Shown: positions 8,494 through 16,568, counted from the stretch's first letter. The stretch: DNA of 28,119 bases from Crocinitomicaceae bacterium (GCA_015662935.1 DQTF01000032.1:1-28119), one strand, 5' to 3'. Notes: generated by a model from the letters alone, not told the origin. A program made the numbers and translations.

Positions 8494-9027
8494 TTACGCT
8501 TCGTGAAATTTCACTTTCCTTGTTAAATAGATAAACTTCCTTTTCCCCGCATCGTAGGAATGTGTTTTTTTCTCGGAATGGAGTTCGATGATTTCTAAAA
8601 TTTCAGATTTGATCTCAGGATATTTTAAGACAAATTTTGCTAAAATGTACATTGAGTTTACTTGTGACGCAACTTTCGTTTCATAATCTTGAATGTACGA
8701 AATGAGCAAGTCAATGAGTTCACTTTCTTTGTAATCCGTCAATTCTAATCCGAGAATGGTGTTTAGAACATTTCTTCTTGAAGACTGATTTTTATTTTCT
8801 AAAAGAATGTCAACAAGTAAGTTGTAGTACAATTGAACTTCTTCTTTCTGCGTTTTGACTAGGTGAGAAAGAATCCAAGAAGCGTATTCTTCTAGTGGAT
8901 ATTCAGCATTATTTGCAATCAATTGAACGAGTTCTGAAATTTGGGTAGGATGCTTTTTAAAATAACTTTGGTATTCGGAGAATTTGCGTTCATTTCGAAT
9001 TTCAAGAACAAGTTGGGTAATTTGCAT
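8494..9027 (-). CDS. Conserved-looking all-helical (HEAT-like) protein of unknown function
   Basis: This 177-residue protein has no signal peptide or membrane segment. Its sequence alternates amphipathic helices (ISELVQLIANNAEYPLEEYA, KEEVQLYYNLLVDILLENK, SELIDLLISYIQDYETKVA) with short turns, the look of a HEAT/ARM-type helical repeat scaffold. No catalytic motif is visible and I do not recognise the family. The ATG at 9027 sits only 4 bp from a perfect TAnnTTTG box (TAACTTTG at 9039-9032), so the transcript is probably leaderless or nearly so. That also supports this start. The gene is divergent from the broken DUF2459 gene and appears to be monocistronic. Confidence 0.75.
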   Translation of the reverse strand: MQITQLVLEIRNERKFSEYQSYFKKHPTQISELVQLIANNAEYPLEEYASWILSHLVKTQKEEVQLYYNLLVDILLENKNQSSRRNVLNTILGLELTDYKESELIDLLISYIQDYETKVASQVNSMYILAKFVLKYPEIKSEILEIIELHSEKKTHSYDAGKRKFIYLTRKVKFHEA

Positions 9028-9031
9028 GATA

Positions 9032-9039
9032 CAAAGTTA
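9032..9039 (-). promoter_or_regulatory. Promoter -7 box (TAACTTTG) abutting the start of the helical-repeat gene
   Basis: This is a perfect TAnnTTTG match on the minus strand with only 4 bp (TATC) between it and the ATG at 9027, implying a leaderless or very short leader transcript. Confidence 0.5.
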
Positions 9040-9094
9040 AATTTATACGTCTAATAAATTGTTTGGAAATAATAATTCTGTTAATTTTAGTTTG

Positions 9095-9750
9095 ATGAAA
9101 TACCTAAAACTTTTGCTCACTTTTATTGAAGTGTTCTTTGCCTTTCTTTTTTCTATTTTTCATTTGCACTTTATGGTGGTATGATAACCGTTGGTGAATT
9201 AAAGAAAGACGGTGAATTATATATTTATGTTCAATCAAACGGGGTTCATACGGATGTTTGTTTGCCTGTGGAAAACACTGACTTTAATTGGACTGAATTT
9301 CTTGAAGTGTCTGATTATCGTGAAGTAGGAGACACAAGTTTTATATCCATTGGTTGGGGAGATAAAGGATTCTTCCTTGACACTCCAACGTGGGCAGAAC
9401 TTAAAATTTCAACTGCATTAAATGCAGCCTTATTACCAAGCTCAACAGCTATGCATGTTGCTTATTCTTCAGAACCAATCATAACAAAAAGTAGAAAAAA
9501 GGTGTTCTTAAATTCTAAAGAGTATGCTAAACCCATAGATTTTGCAAAGTCCAGTTTTCAATTGAAAAATGATGAAGCTGATTTAATTATAGGAAAAGGT
9601 TACAGTGATTCAGATAATTTTTATGAAGCAAATAATTCTTATCACCTTTTTAGAACTTGTAATTCTTGGACAAATGATGCTTTAAAGGCTGCTAATATCA
9701 AAACTGGTATTTGGGCCTTATTTCCTGAAGGAATTATGGCGCACTTGTAA
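9095..9750 (+). pseudogene. DUF2459 (TIGR02117) membrane-anchored protein, frameshifted near the N-terminus
   Basis: The 189-residue frame starting at ATG 9181 has the DUF2459 signature I-Y-V-Q-S-N-G-V-H-T-D-V-C-L-P, then S-I-G-W-G-D-K-G-F-F and a C-terminal R-T-C-N-S-W-T-N-D. Family members normally begin with a membrane anchor. That anchor is present just upstream but in another frame: ATG 9095 gives MKYLKLLLTFIEVFFAFLFS, which then hits TGA at 9182. A single-base change within the T-rich stretch 9140-9171 would join the two parts into one protein of about 218 residues. A true mutation, a sequencing error in a T-run, or an unusual frameshifting site are all possible. A shorter soluble product from 9181 is less likely, because no good ribosome site precedes it. 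Confidence 0.65.
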
Positions 9751-9767
9751 AAACGATTACTTTATTG

Positions 9768-9840
9768 TCGGGATGACAAGACTCGAACTTGCGACTTCTC
9801 GCCCCCCAGACGAGTACTCTACCAACTGAGCTACATCCCG
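9768..9840 (-). tRNA. tRNA-Pro (anticodon GGG)
   Basis: A 73-nt cloverleaf folds on the minus strand. The acceptor is CGGGATG/CATCCCG, the D-stem GCTC/GAGT, the anticodon stem CTCGT/GCGAG with loop CTGGGGG, and the T-stem GCAAG/CTTGT with loop TTCGAGT. Loop positions 34-36 read GGG, which decodes CCC/CCU proline. The C1-G72 pair and A73 are typical of bacterial tRNA-Pro. CCA is not encoded after A73 (the DNA reads CAA), so the 3' end must be added by the CCA-adding enzyme, a candidate for which is encoded at 14160-15578. Confidence 0.95.
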
Positions 9841-9868
9841 AAAAAAAGCTCCCCGAAGGAAGCTTTTT
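9841..9868 (-). terminator. Bidirectional intrinsic terminator between sucD and tRNA-Pro
   Basis: An AAAAAGCT/AGCTTTTT stem with two further inner pairs beyond one mismatch gives a hairpin flanked by A/T runs on both sides. It lies 17 bp beyond the stop of sucD and directly abuts the tRNA gene. Confidence 0.7.
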
Positions 9869-9885
9869 ACTATTTATTTTGTGAA

Positions 9886-10764
9886 CTAAGCTGTTACGGC
9901 AATTACTTCCGCCATTTTCGCTCCAATTTGTGCTGGAGAATCAACAACGTGAATTCCACATTCTTTTAAAATTCTTTTCTTTGCTTCTGCAGTATCATCA
10001 TCACCACCAACAATTGCACCTGCGTGACCCATTGTTCTTCCTTTTGGAGCAGTTTCACCAGCGATAAATCCAACAACTGGTTTTGTTCCGTTGTCTTTGA
10101 TCCAACGAGCAGCATCAGCTTCTAAGTTACCACCAATTTCTCCAATCATTACGATTCCTTTTGTTTCAGGATCATTCATTAATAATTGAACAGCTTCTTT
10201 TGTTGTTGTTCCAATGATTGGGTCTCCACCGATTCCGATAGCAGTTGTGATTCCTAAACCTGCTTTTGCAACTTGGTCAGCAGCTTCGTAAGTCAATGTT
10301 CCAGACTTAGAAATGATACCAATGTTTCCTTTTGTGAAAACAAAGCCTGGCATAATTCCAACCTTTGCTTCACCAGCAGTGATAATTCCAGGGCAGTTAG
10401 GTCCAACTAAAGTTGCTCCGTATTCTTGGATGTACTCATCAGCTTTAACCATATCGTTTACAGGAATTCCTTCTGTGATACAAACGATCACTTTGATTCC
10501 TGCTTGAGCAGCTTCCATAATTGCATCAGCAGCAAATGCTGGCGGTACAAAAATGATAGAAACATCTGCTCCTGCTTTTTCAACCGCTTCTGCAACTGTA
10601 TTAAAAACAGGACGATCTAAATGTGTTTGTCCACCTTTACCTGGAGTAACACCTCCAACTACGTTTGTTCCATACTCAATCATTTGACCAGCGTGGAATG
10701 TTCCTTCACTTCCTGTGAATCCTTGAACTATAACTTTAGAATCTTTATTTACTAATACGCTCAT
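9886..10764 (-). CDS. sucD: Succinyl-CoA ligase (ADP/GDP-forming) subunit alpha
   Basis: The 292-residue length is that of the SucD family. The CoA-binding Rossmann motif Q-G-F-T-G-S-E-G is at 14-21, G-P-N-C-P-G at 121-126, K-S-G-T-L-T-Y-E at 153-160, and the phosphorylated active-site histidine is H247 in T-M-G-H-A-G-A-I. With SucC it interconverts succinyl-CoA and succinate while making NTP in the TCA cycle. The sucC partner is not adjacent, and separate sucC/sucD loci are not unusual in Bacteroidota. The gene has its own strong promoter at 10802-10832 and its own terminator, so it appears monocistronic. Codon usage looks more G/C-biased at third positions than its neighbours, fitting a highly expressed gene (judged by eye). 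Confidence 0.97.
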   Translation of the reverse strand: MSVLVNKDSKVIVQGFTGSEGTFHAGQMIEYGTNVVGGVTPGKGGQTHLDRPVFNTVAEAVEKAGADVSIIFVPPAFAADAIMEAAQAGIKVIVCITEGIPVNDMVKADEYIQEYGATLVGPNCPGIITAGEAKVGIMPGFVFTKGNIGIISKSGTLTYEAADQVAKAGLGITTAIGIGGDPIIGTTTKEAVQLLMNDPETKGIVMIGEIGGNLEADAARWIKDNGTKPVVGFIAGETAPKGRTMGHAGAIVGGDDDTAEAKKRILKECGIHVVDSPAQIGAKMAEVIAVTA

Positions 10765-10801
10765 ATATGCGGTTTTATTTATGCGTTTATTTAATTGCTC
10801 T

Positions 10802-10832
10802 CAAAAGTAATGGTTTGATTTTGCTTTATCAA
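10802..10832 (-). promoter_or_regulatory. sucD promoter (TTG-N20-TACTTTTG)
   Basis: On the minus strand TTG at 10832-10830 is followed after exactly 20 bp by TACTTTTG at 10809-10802, a full match to the Bacteroidota promoter consensus. It gives a leader of about 30 nt before the ATG at 10764. Confidence 0.7.
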
Positions 10833-10889
10833 TAGAAGAGGTGGAAATATTTTTAGAGCTTTAGAACATTCGATTATTGGAGTGTTAGT

Positions 10890-11336
10890 TTATTTCACTT
10901 CGACCACCTCTAAATTAAAGACTAAAATTGAACTCTGTGGAATGTCATCTAATTTATGATCTCCGTAACCTAACTGTGGGGGTGAAACTAAGAACGCTTT
11001 TCCTCCTTCATTGAGTTCAAGAATAACCTCTTTCCAACAAGCGATTAGTTCTTTTAATTCAAAATCAATAGGTTGCTTCTTTTCATCGAAAACCAAGCCG
11101 TTCAATAATTCTCCTCTGTACTTGAAAGAGATTACATCTTTATATTGGACTTTCTTTCCTTCTCCTTGCTCCATGATTTTGTAGTATAAGCCAGATTCAG
11201 ATTTCTGATAATCGCTTATTCCTTTCTTAGAAAGGTAATCTTGAATTTGCTGATCGAAACTTTGCAATTCTTCGTCAGAATAGGTTGCGCAAGATGTGAA
11301 TATTAATAGACTTAAAAGAATGATTAGGTATTTCAT
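10890..11336 (-). CDS. FKBP-type peptidyl-prolyl isomerase-like lipoprotein
   Basis: This 148-residue protein begins with a lipoprotein signal (MKYLIILLSLLIFTSC; lipobox F-T-S-C with Cys16). A short helical linker follows, then an FKBP domain from about residue 48: S-G-L-Y-Y-K-I, V-I-S-F-K-Y-R-G, A-C-W-K-E-V-I and S-P-P-Q-L-G-Y-G. The usual W and F/Y pocket residues are only partly kept; for example F-D-S becomes F-D-E and the G-W-x-E loop reads C-W-K-E. Activity may therefore be weak or altered. It should be anchored to an envelope membrane and help fold exported proteins. Its start overlaps the stop of the TraB/GumN gene by 4 bp, so the two are coupled. Confidence 0.85.
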   Translation of the reverse strand: MKYLIILLSLLIFTSCATYSDEELQSFDQQIQDYLSKKGISDYQKSESGLYYKIMEQGEGKKVQYKDVISFKYRGELLNGLVFDEKKQPIDFELKELIACWKEVILELNEGGKAFLVSPPQLGYGDHKLDDIPQSSILVFNLEVVEVK

Positions 11337-12217
11337 AATTGTATAGGTGTTAAAATGTATCCTTCTTTTTCTAGCAGTCGAATAACGCCATTGGGTCCTC
11401 CAAGATGGCCCGCGCCGACAGCAATAAAAGTAGATATTTTTGCTACTTGCTCAATGATTTGTGGAATCCAATTTCGGTTTCTATTGTCTAAGAATTTTTG
11501 CTGCTCCTCTTTGATGATACTTTCTGATTCTGTGATGTATTGATACAATTTATCAATGTTTTGCTCTTGATAAAGTTCTTGCATTTCTTGAATGGTATTC
11601 ACTCCTTTGTCGCCATCTCTAATCGATTGCATTAACATTTCAGCTTGTTGTTCATTGCTCAAATCATCGAAGAATGACATTTGTTGTGCAACGGTTTCCA
11701 ATCCTTTGACTTCAATTTTATTCTCTTTTGCCATGGCGTCAAAAGTCAGCTCATAGGATTCAGTTTTGCCCGTAAAATGAAGTTGAATTCCTAATTGCAT
11801 CACAGCGAAAGGTTTCATTTGTGAGAATCCAGCTCTGAACATGGGCTCTTCTATTCCTAATTTATCATTTGCCCATTGCAGAATGGTATCTGTTTGTTCT
11901 TCTGTAAAGAAATCGAAAAAAGAACCTTCTTTTAGCAAGATGTAACCCATTGCTTCTGCTTGGTCTGGCATACCTGCGAGTTCCATCATCAGAACTTCAG
12001 ACTTTTTGACTATTTTTTTTAGTTTTCTTGGAAAAAGAAAATAATTTTTTTCAATCAAGTGCATGGTTCCAAATAGGTAGCAGGACTCTGTTACATTATC
12101 TCCAGTGATCTTCCAGAGAATGGCATTTTCTTCCATTGGAAATTCATGCACGCGAACTTTTTGCGAGAACAGATTGCCTGTTGTAAGAATAAATAGAAAG
12201 AGGAAAATTTTAATCAT
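11333..12217 (-). CDS. TraB/GumN-family secreted protein
   Basis: This 294-residue protein has a signal peptide (MIKIFLFLFILTTGNLFSQ) and the two hallmark motifs of the TraB/GumN family: Y-L-F-G-T-M-H-L-I near residue 50 and V-G-A-G-H-L-G-G-P-N-G near 268-277. The two Gly-His motifs place the fold with the Tiki/EreA-like putative metalloproteases, although no enzymatic role is firmly known for bacterial GumN-type members. It is exported to the periplasm or beyond. It overlaps the FKBP lipoprotein gene by 4 bp. A perfect -7 box (TATCTTTG, 12229-12222) lies only 4 bp before the ATG, and a long palindrome begins 8 bp beyond that box. Confidence 0.9.
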   Translation of the reverse strand: MIKIFLFLFILTTGNLFSQKVRVHEFPMEENAILWKITGDNVTESCYLFGTMHLIEKNYFLFPRKLKKIVKKSEVLMMELAGMPDQAEAMGYILLKEGSFFDFFTEEQTDTILQWANDKLGIEEPMFRAGFSQMKPFAVMQLGIQLHFTGKTESYELTFDAMAKENKIEVKGLETVAQQMSFFDDLSNEQQAEMLMQSIRDGDKGVNTIQEMQELYQEQNIDKLYQYITESESIIKEEQQKFLDNRNRNWIPQIIEQVAKISTFIAVGAGHLGGPNGVIRLLEKEGYILTPIQL

Positions 12218-12221
12218 GTTT

Positions 12222-12229
12222 CAAAGATA
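12222..12229 (-). promoter_or_regulatory. Promoter -7 box (TATCTTTG) abutting the TraB/GumN start
   Basis: This is a perfect TAnnTTTG match, 4 bp from the ATG at 12217. The region where the -33 TTG should lie is occupied by the left arm of the palindrome at 12238-12294 and contains no TTG. Confidence 0.45.
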
Positions 12230-12237
12230 GTGATTCT

Positions 12238-12294
12238 TGTCATAGTAGTTTTTGTAGGGTTGAGCGACTCTACCCTACAAAAACTACTATGACA
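12238..12294. repeat. Long perfect palindrome (23-bp arms, 11-nt loop)
   Basis: Arms 12238-12260 and 12272-12294 are perfect inverted complements (left arm begins TGTCATAGTAGTTTTTGTAG). Inside the loop GAG/CTC can add three pairs around CGA. It lies 1 bp beyond the stop of the methyltransferase gene. No T-run follows either arm, so it is not a standard intrinsic terminator. It resembles REP/MITE-like hairpin elements dispersed in intergenic regions. Confidence 0.9.
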
Positions 12295-12295
12295 T

Positions 12296-13003
12296 TTAAT
12301 TGATAATCGTCATTTCCACCAAATAATGATCATTTTCATCGTACATTTTATTTACCGAAAGTCCAATTTTTGATGCGGCAATTTCTAACTTTTCAAAATC
12401 TACGTACAGCCAATCAAACCAATCTGAGGTATGTTCTCCATAAACCATTTGAAATTTAAAGTTACCGTAATATTCTGCATTGAGGTCTAGCCACATAGCA
12501 CCATCTTCATCTTCATCTTGGTAGAGGTATTTTATATCGGAAGAATCGGCGATTATTTTGCCATTTTCTGTCAGCAGTGATTTTGCTTTTAGCAACAATA
12601 ATTCGAGGTTAGAAAGCGAACCAGCAATCCCCAAACCATTCATAAGCATTAGTACTGTATCGTATTTCTGATCTTCAACATCAAAGAAATCAATGCATTC
12701 CGCAGAATGTCCATTAGATTTTAGATAATCAACAGATTTCTCACTGATATCGATGCAGTGAACTTCTAGGCCTCGTTCTTTTAAATAGCTCGCGTGAATT
12801 CCAGCAGCAGCTCCAACGTCTAAAGTTTCTCCAGAACATCTTTTAAGTGCCACTTGTTCGATTGCTGGCATTTCTTCATAAGAACGAAAAAGATAGGCAG
12901 AAGGAATCACATCGTCATCACAAATATCGGACTTGACAATGATATCTTTATTGATGTTTTTTTTTACGTAGTCGAGAATGGCTTGGCCGATGGGGTCTTT
13001 CAT
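12296..13003 (-). CDS. Class I SAM-dependent methyltransferase
   Basis: This 235-residue cytoplasmic protein has the SAM-binding motif I L-D-V-G-A-A-A-G-I-H-A at 61-71. The acidic residue after strand 2 follows (V-H-C-I-D-I-S), then the motif around Y-D-T-V-L-M-L-M-N-G-L-G and a strand-5 region G-K-I-I-A-D-S-S-D. The fold is clear, but nothing identifies the methyl acceptor. An N-terminal extension of about 55 residues precedes the core. The gene ends beside the long palindrome, and its start is 28 bp from the stop of the upstream membrane-protein gene, so it may be cotranscribed with it. Confidence 0.88.
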   Translation of the reverse strand: MKDPIGQAILDYVKKNINKDIIVKSDICDDDVIPSAYLFRSYEEMPAIEQVALKRCSGETLDVGAAAGIHASYLKERGLEVHCIDISEKSVDYLKSNGHSAECIDFFDVEDQKYDTVLMLMNGLGIAGSLSNLELLLLKAKSLLTENGKIIADSSDIKYLYQDEDEDGAMWLDLNAEYYGNFKFQMVYGEHTSDWFDWLYVDFEKLEIAASKIGLSVNKMYDENDHYLVEMTIIN

Positions 13004-13031
13004 TTGTTAATTAATAATGTAGAATGAATAA

Positions 13032-13556
13032 TTAAAAATTAGGTTGTGACTTTAATTTCAACCATTTGTATTCGAAGAAGAAAGCAATTGGAAAAATGAT
13101 TGATGAAAAGAAATGTATTATTCCACCAAAAGGCCAATGCATTATTTTTAACATTATAAATGTCATATGAAGAAGTAATGCAATAATAATAAAAGGGAAA
13201 ACTTGTCCTTTGTCTGTAAAGGCATTTGGTTGATTAGTTATATAATGATAACATTCAAGAAGAAACCAAAATGCTGAAATCAAAATTAATAGATAGATAA
13301 TTATGACTAGATTCATTAAATGAAATGGACCCAATACATTTAAAATGGCCCAACAAAACACCATGACTAACTTTAAATTGTCTTTAAAAAGGATTGTTTT
13401 TTTCGATAAATAGCGTAAACCGTAGAAGGTGAATATCCCTGCGTATAAAGCAGACTGAATGTTTAAATATAAAGAGTTCTTACTAGGGATATATAATAAT
13501 TGAACTACAAAAAGCAGCAAAAATAGTATCGCGATATGTAAACTGTATTTCTTCAA
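13032..13556 (-). CDS. Small integral membrane protein with a GldL-like HWP motif
   Basis: This 174-residue protein has about five or six hydrophobic segments, starting with MKKYSLHIAILFLLLFVVQLL and ending with a short basic tail. A segment near residue 139 reads L-K-I-M-H-W-P-F-G-G-I. That K-I-x-H-W-P motif at the end of a membrane helix occurs in GldL and in a range of Bacteroidota membrane proteins. No enzymatic motif is seen and the function is unknown. It lies between the methyltransferase and the pRiA4b-like gene with short gaps (28 and 51 bp), all on the minus strand. Confidence 0.75.
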   Translation of the reverse strand: MKKYSLHIAILFLLLFVVQLLYIPSKNSLYLNIQSALYAGIFTFYGLRYLSKKTILFKDNLKLVMVFCWAILNVLGPFHLMNLVIIIYLLILISAFWFLLECYHYITNQPNAFTDKGQVFPFIIIALLLHMTFIMLKIMHWPFGGIIHFFSSIIFPIAFFFEYKWLKLKSQPNF

Positions 13557-13607
13557 ATTACTTCTTTCGGCAATACTAATTCTTAATTCTCACTTATATA
13601 TTCTCAA

Positions 13608-14126
13608 TCAATAATCATCATACTCACCAAAGTCAAACTCATCATCTTCTTCGTCGCCCATTTCAGATTCTGTTTCAAATTGTAGATCTTCGTTTTCTTG
13701 TGATTTAGAATCTTCTGCAGGTGCTTCTCCAACTGTGAGAATAAGTTTTGCTTCGTTGGGTTCTTCTTTTTCAATGCCGATTAATTCGACTAAGAACATC
13801 CACATTCTTAAGAAGTCATGGACCAAAATCATCTTCTGATCAGGATCTTGAATGTATTCTCGAATGGTGCATTCTGACATAATTCCGGGTAGTATTTGAG
13901 AATCATCCTCACCGAAAGACATGTCAAATAGGCTGATTTCGAATCCTTTATCCCAATTATGATTTGACATATAGAAAGATGCCATTTGATCTTGCGAAAA
14001 GTTGTAAGCTGTGAGAATGGCTTTGTAGAACGATTCAAAATTATCTGAATCACTGATGAGAATATCACGAAAGACTTTGTTCTTACTCTTCGAATCCAAT
14101 AAAACTCTAAATTTTAATCCTGCCAT
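13608..14126 (-). CDS. pRiA4b ORF-3-like (IS1096 passenger TnpR-type) protein
   Basis: This 172-residue protein matches the pRiA4b ORF-3 family pattern: an N-terminal F-R-V-L-L-D strand, a helix with S-F-Y-K-A-I-L-T-A-Y-N-F, then F-Y-M-S-N-H-N-W-D-K-G and M-I-L-V-H-D-F-L-R-M-W-M-F. It ends in a very acidic tail of about 40 residues (Glu/Asp-rich, D-E-E-D-D-E-F-D). Family names refer to plasmids and IS1096, but no transposase, terminal repeats or plasmid genes lie nearby, so this looks like a resident chromosomal copy. Function is unknown. It follows the CCA-adding enzyme gene by 33 bp and is probably cotranscribed with it. Confidence 0.8.
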   Translation of the reverse strand: MAGLKFRVLLDSKSKNKVFRDILISDSDNFESFYKAILTAYNFSQDQMASFYMSNHNWDKGFEISLFDMSFGEDDSQILPGIMSECTIREYIQDPDQKMILVHDFLRMWMFLVELIGIEKEEPNEAKLILTVGEAPAEDSKSQENEDLQFETESEMGDEEDDEFDFGEYDDY

Positions 14127-14159
14127 CTTACTTTATCTTTTGCTAAACTTATGTTGATT

Positions 14160-15578
14160 CTATTGTTTTGTTTCAAGTCCCATTTCTTTGGCAACCTTAA
14201 ACATATATTCTTCTGCTTCTTTTGGATCGTTTTTAATTTCTCCTTCCAAAATTGCTTCTTTAATTTTCGACTTAATCGTTCCGATTTCTTGCGAAGGACC
14301 TAGTCCAAATGCATCCATAATCATTTTACCAGAAACTGGAGGTTGAAAATTACGAACTTGATCTTTCTCTTCTACAGCTTTCAGTTTTTCAACAACCAAT
14401 TCGAAGTTCTTTTTGTATTTCTTTACCTTGTATTCGTTCTTCGATGTGATATCAGCATTGCATAACTTCATCAAATCATCGATGTCATCACCTGCTTCAA
14501 AAAGCAATCTTCTGATGGCAGAATCGGTTACAATTCCATTCACCAACGCAATCGGTCGAAGATGCAAACGTACTAGTTTTTGCACGTATTTCATTTTTGC
14601 ATCCATTGGCAATTTCATGCGTTTGAATATTTTAGGAACCCATCTAGCACCTAAATCTTCATGTCCATGAAAAGTCCATCCTACCTTTTTATTGAAACGC
14701 TTGGTTGGAGGTTTTGCAATGTCATGCATAATCGCAGACCATCGCAGCCATAAGTCGTCTGTGGATTCGCAAATATTATCGAGTACTTCTAGTGTGTGAA
14801 AAAAATTGTCTTTGTGCGATTTTCCTTCTCTGGTCTCAACACCGTAAAGCGCGACCATTTCTGGGAAGAATTCATGCAATAATTTCGTGGAGAATAAGAG
14901 GTTGAATCCTCGAGAAGGTTTCGTACTCAGAATGATTTTATTCAATTCATCCATCGTTCTTTCTTGAGAAATAATCTCTAAGCGGTGCGCATTTTCACGA
15001 ATAGCATCTAGGCTTTTCTTTTCTATTTTAAAATCTAATTGTGTAGCAAAACGAATTGCTCGCATCATTCTTAATGGATCATCAGAATACGTTTTTGAAG
15101 GTTCTAGTGGCGTTCGAATAATCTGCTTTTCCAAATCTTCAACACCATCAAACGGATCGATTAATTCCCCGTAATTATCTTTGTGCAAGCTTAAAGCAAG
15201 CGCATTTATGGTAAAATCTCGTCTTTTCTGATCGTCAGATAAACTTCCGTCTTCAACAATTGGTTTACGTGAATCACGTCGGTAAGATTCTTTTCTTGCG
15301 CCAACAAATTCAACATCTAAATCCTTGTAAACAAATTGTGCTGTTCCAAAATTTTCAAAAGTAGAAACCTTCTTTACGCGTAATTTTGTTGCAATGGCTT
15401 TTGCTAAATCAAGACCATTTCCTATGACTACAATGTCAATGTCTTTCGACGGCCGATCGAGTAGGAGGTCGCGAACGTATCCTCCAATTACATACGCTTC
15501 AAGGTTGCGCTCAGTGATTATTTCTGATGCAATTTTAAAAACGGGATGCTTGAGATATTGACTATAATTTTGTGCCAT
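14160..15578 (-). CDS. CCA tRNA nucleotidyltransferase with HD domain
   Basis: This 472-residue protein starts with a class II nucleotidyltransferase head: G-G-Y-V-R-D at 32-37 and the metal-binding D46-I-D48. It continues with R-R-D-F-T-I-N-A-L at 119-127 and D-P-L-R-M-M-R-A-I-R-F-A at 167-178. A C-terminal HD domain has H261, H285-D286 and H-G-H-E-D at 304-308. These features define the CCA-adding/poly(A) polymerase family with an added phosphohydrolase-like HD domain. It builds and repairs the tRNA 3' CCA end, which tRNA-Pro in this window needs because its gene lacks CCA. A TAnnTTTG box (TAACTTTG, 15594-15587) lies 8 bp before the ATG. The pRiA4b-like gene follows closely. Confidence 0.95.
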   Translation of the reverse strand: MAQNYSQYLKHPVFKIASEIITERNLEAYVIGGYVRDLLLDRPSKDIDIVVIGNGLDLAKAIATKLRVKKVSTFENFGTAQFVYKDLDVEFVGARKESYRRDSRKPIVEDGSLSDDQKRRDFTINALALSLHKDNYGELIDPFDGVEDLEKQIIRTPLEPSKTYSDDPLRMMRAIRFATQLDFKIEKKSLDAIRENAHRLEIISQERTMDELNKIILSTKPSRGFNLLFSTKLLHEFFPEMVALYGVETREGKSHKDNFFHTLEVLDNICESTDDLWLRWSAIMHDIAKPPTKRFNKKVGWTFHGHEDLGARWVPKIFKRMKLPMDAKMKYVQKLVRLHLRPIALVNGIVTDSAIRRLLFEAGDDIDDLMKLCNADITSKNEYKVKKYKKNFELVVEKLKAVEEKDQVRNFQPPVSGKMIMDAFGLGPSQEIGTIKSKIKEAILEGEIKNDPKEAEEYMFKVAKEMGLETKQ

Positions 15579-15586
15579 TTCGGATG

Positions 15587-15594
15587 CAAAGTTA
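15587..15594 (-). promoter_or_regulatory. Promoter -7 box (TAACTTTG) for the CCA-adding enzyme
   Basis: This is a perfect TAnnTTTG match 8 bp upstream of the ATG at 15578, implying a leader of only a few nucleotides or none. Confidence 0.45.
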
Positions 15595-15663
15595 AACCAT
15601 TGTCAGAATAAATGTAATTTTATGACGAAGTTTATTATCTTATGAAGAAATTTTCTCTGTTAT

Positions 15664-16557
15664 ATGGCCTTTAGTTTTCTTTCTTCCAATTCTTTTCGTG
15701 TCATAAATACGCTCATTAAAAAGAAGATGGGCAATGCTCACTTGCAATTGCAAAAGAAAGTTATTGAAGGAGATACGGTTGAATATTGGGACAATGAATT
15801 GGATAAACCAGCCTTGGTTTTGATTCACGGTTTTGGTGCTACTACAAGATACCAATGGTTTCGACAGGTAGAACTATTGAGCGAGAAATACAGAATAATT
15901 CTCCCCAATCTTTTGCATTTTGGGAATTCAGTACCCGGGAGTGATAAGTACGAGGTTGCGGATCAGGTGCAAATGGTAAAGAACTTAGTGGATGAATTAA
16001 AATTAGATCGTTTTGTTTTAGGCGGCATATCCTATGGAGGATTGATTAGCATCGAATTTGCTAATTTATATCCAACGAAAGTGGAGAAGTTAATGATTTT
16101 TGATGCTCCTATTAAGTTTATGTATGTCTCTGATATTGAGAATGTTTGCAAAACATTTAAGGTTGATTCTGTGGAAGATTTATTTGTCCCAGAAACTCCT
16201 AGAGGTCTCAAAAAACTTTGGTATTTATCCTCGAGTAAGCGCAGTTTTATTCCGTCTTTTTTCTTCAGAGAATTTCATGAGAAGATGTACGCTGGTAACA
16301 AATCTGAAAAGCGAAAATTAATGCAAGCTTTACTTTCTGGAATGGATGAGTATGCAAAACACGATTATCTCTTATCCATGCCGATTCTTTTGATTTGGGG
16401 AAGCAATGACATGTTAATTCCTGCAGAACGTGGCAAAATGTTGCACGATTACCTTGGTGAGAATGCAGAATTTCATATCGTGTTTAAAGGAGGTCACATG
16501 GTTAATTTGAATAAGACGAAAGAGTTTAATGAGATTTTAAGTGGGTGGTTGTTTTAG
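15664..16557 (+). CDS. Alpha/beta hydrolase
   Basis: This 297-residue protein has a complete alpha/beta-hydrolase core: the oxyanion-hole motif L-V-L-I-H-G-F-G at 51-58, the nucleophile elbow G-G-I-S-Y-G-G with Ser123, an acid in W-G-S-N-D (Asp249) and the catalytic His278 in G-G-H-M-V-N. The lid region (about 145-220) is basic and aromatic. The nature of the ester or other substrate cannot be read from the sequence. The first about 25 residues are weakly conserved in style, so translation could also start at Met22 (MGNAHLQLQ). The gene is divergent from the CCA-adding enzyme with 85 bp between, and nothing follows it on its strand until 18729. Confidence 0.88.
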   Translation: MAFSFLSSNSFRVINTLIKKKMGNAHLQLQKKVIEGDTVEYWDNELDKPALVLIHGFGATTRYQWFRQVELLSEKYRIILPNLLHFGNSVPGSDKYEVADQVQMVKNLVDELKLDRFVLGGISYGGLISIEFANLYPTKVEKLMIFDAPIKFMYVSDIENVCKTFKVDSVEDLFVPETPRGLKKLWYLSSSKRSFIPSFFFREFHEKMYAGNKSEKRKLMQALLSGMDEYAKHDYLLSMPILLIWGSNDMLIPAERGKMLHDYLGENAEFHIVFKGGHMVNLNKTKEFNEILSGWLF

Positions 16558-16568
16558 TGAAGAGTGTA

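Noticed and set aside
12238..12294. Ordinary intrinsic terminator
   Set aside because: No T-run follows the stem on either strand and the arms are much longer than usual, so it is listed as a repeat.
13608..14126. A mobile element suggested by the IS1096/pRiA4b family name
   Set aside because: No transposase, resolvase motif, terminal inverted repeat or target duplication lies around it; the family is common on chromosomes.
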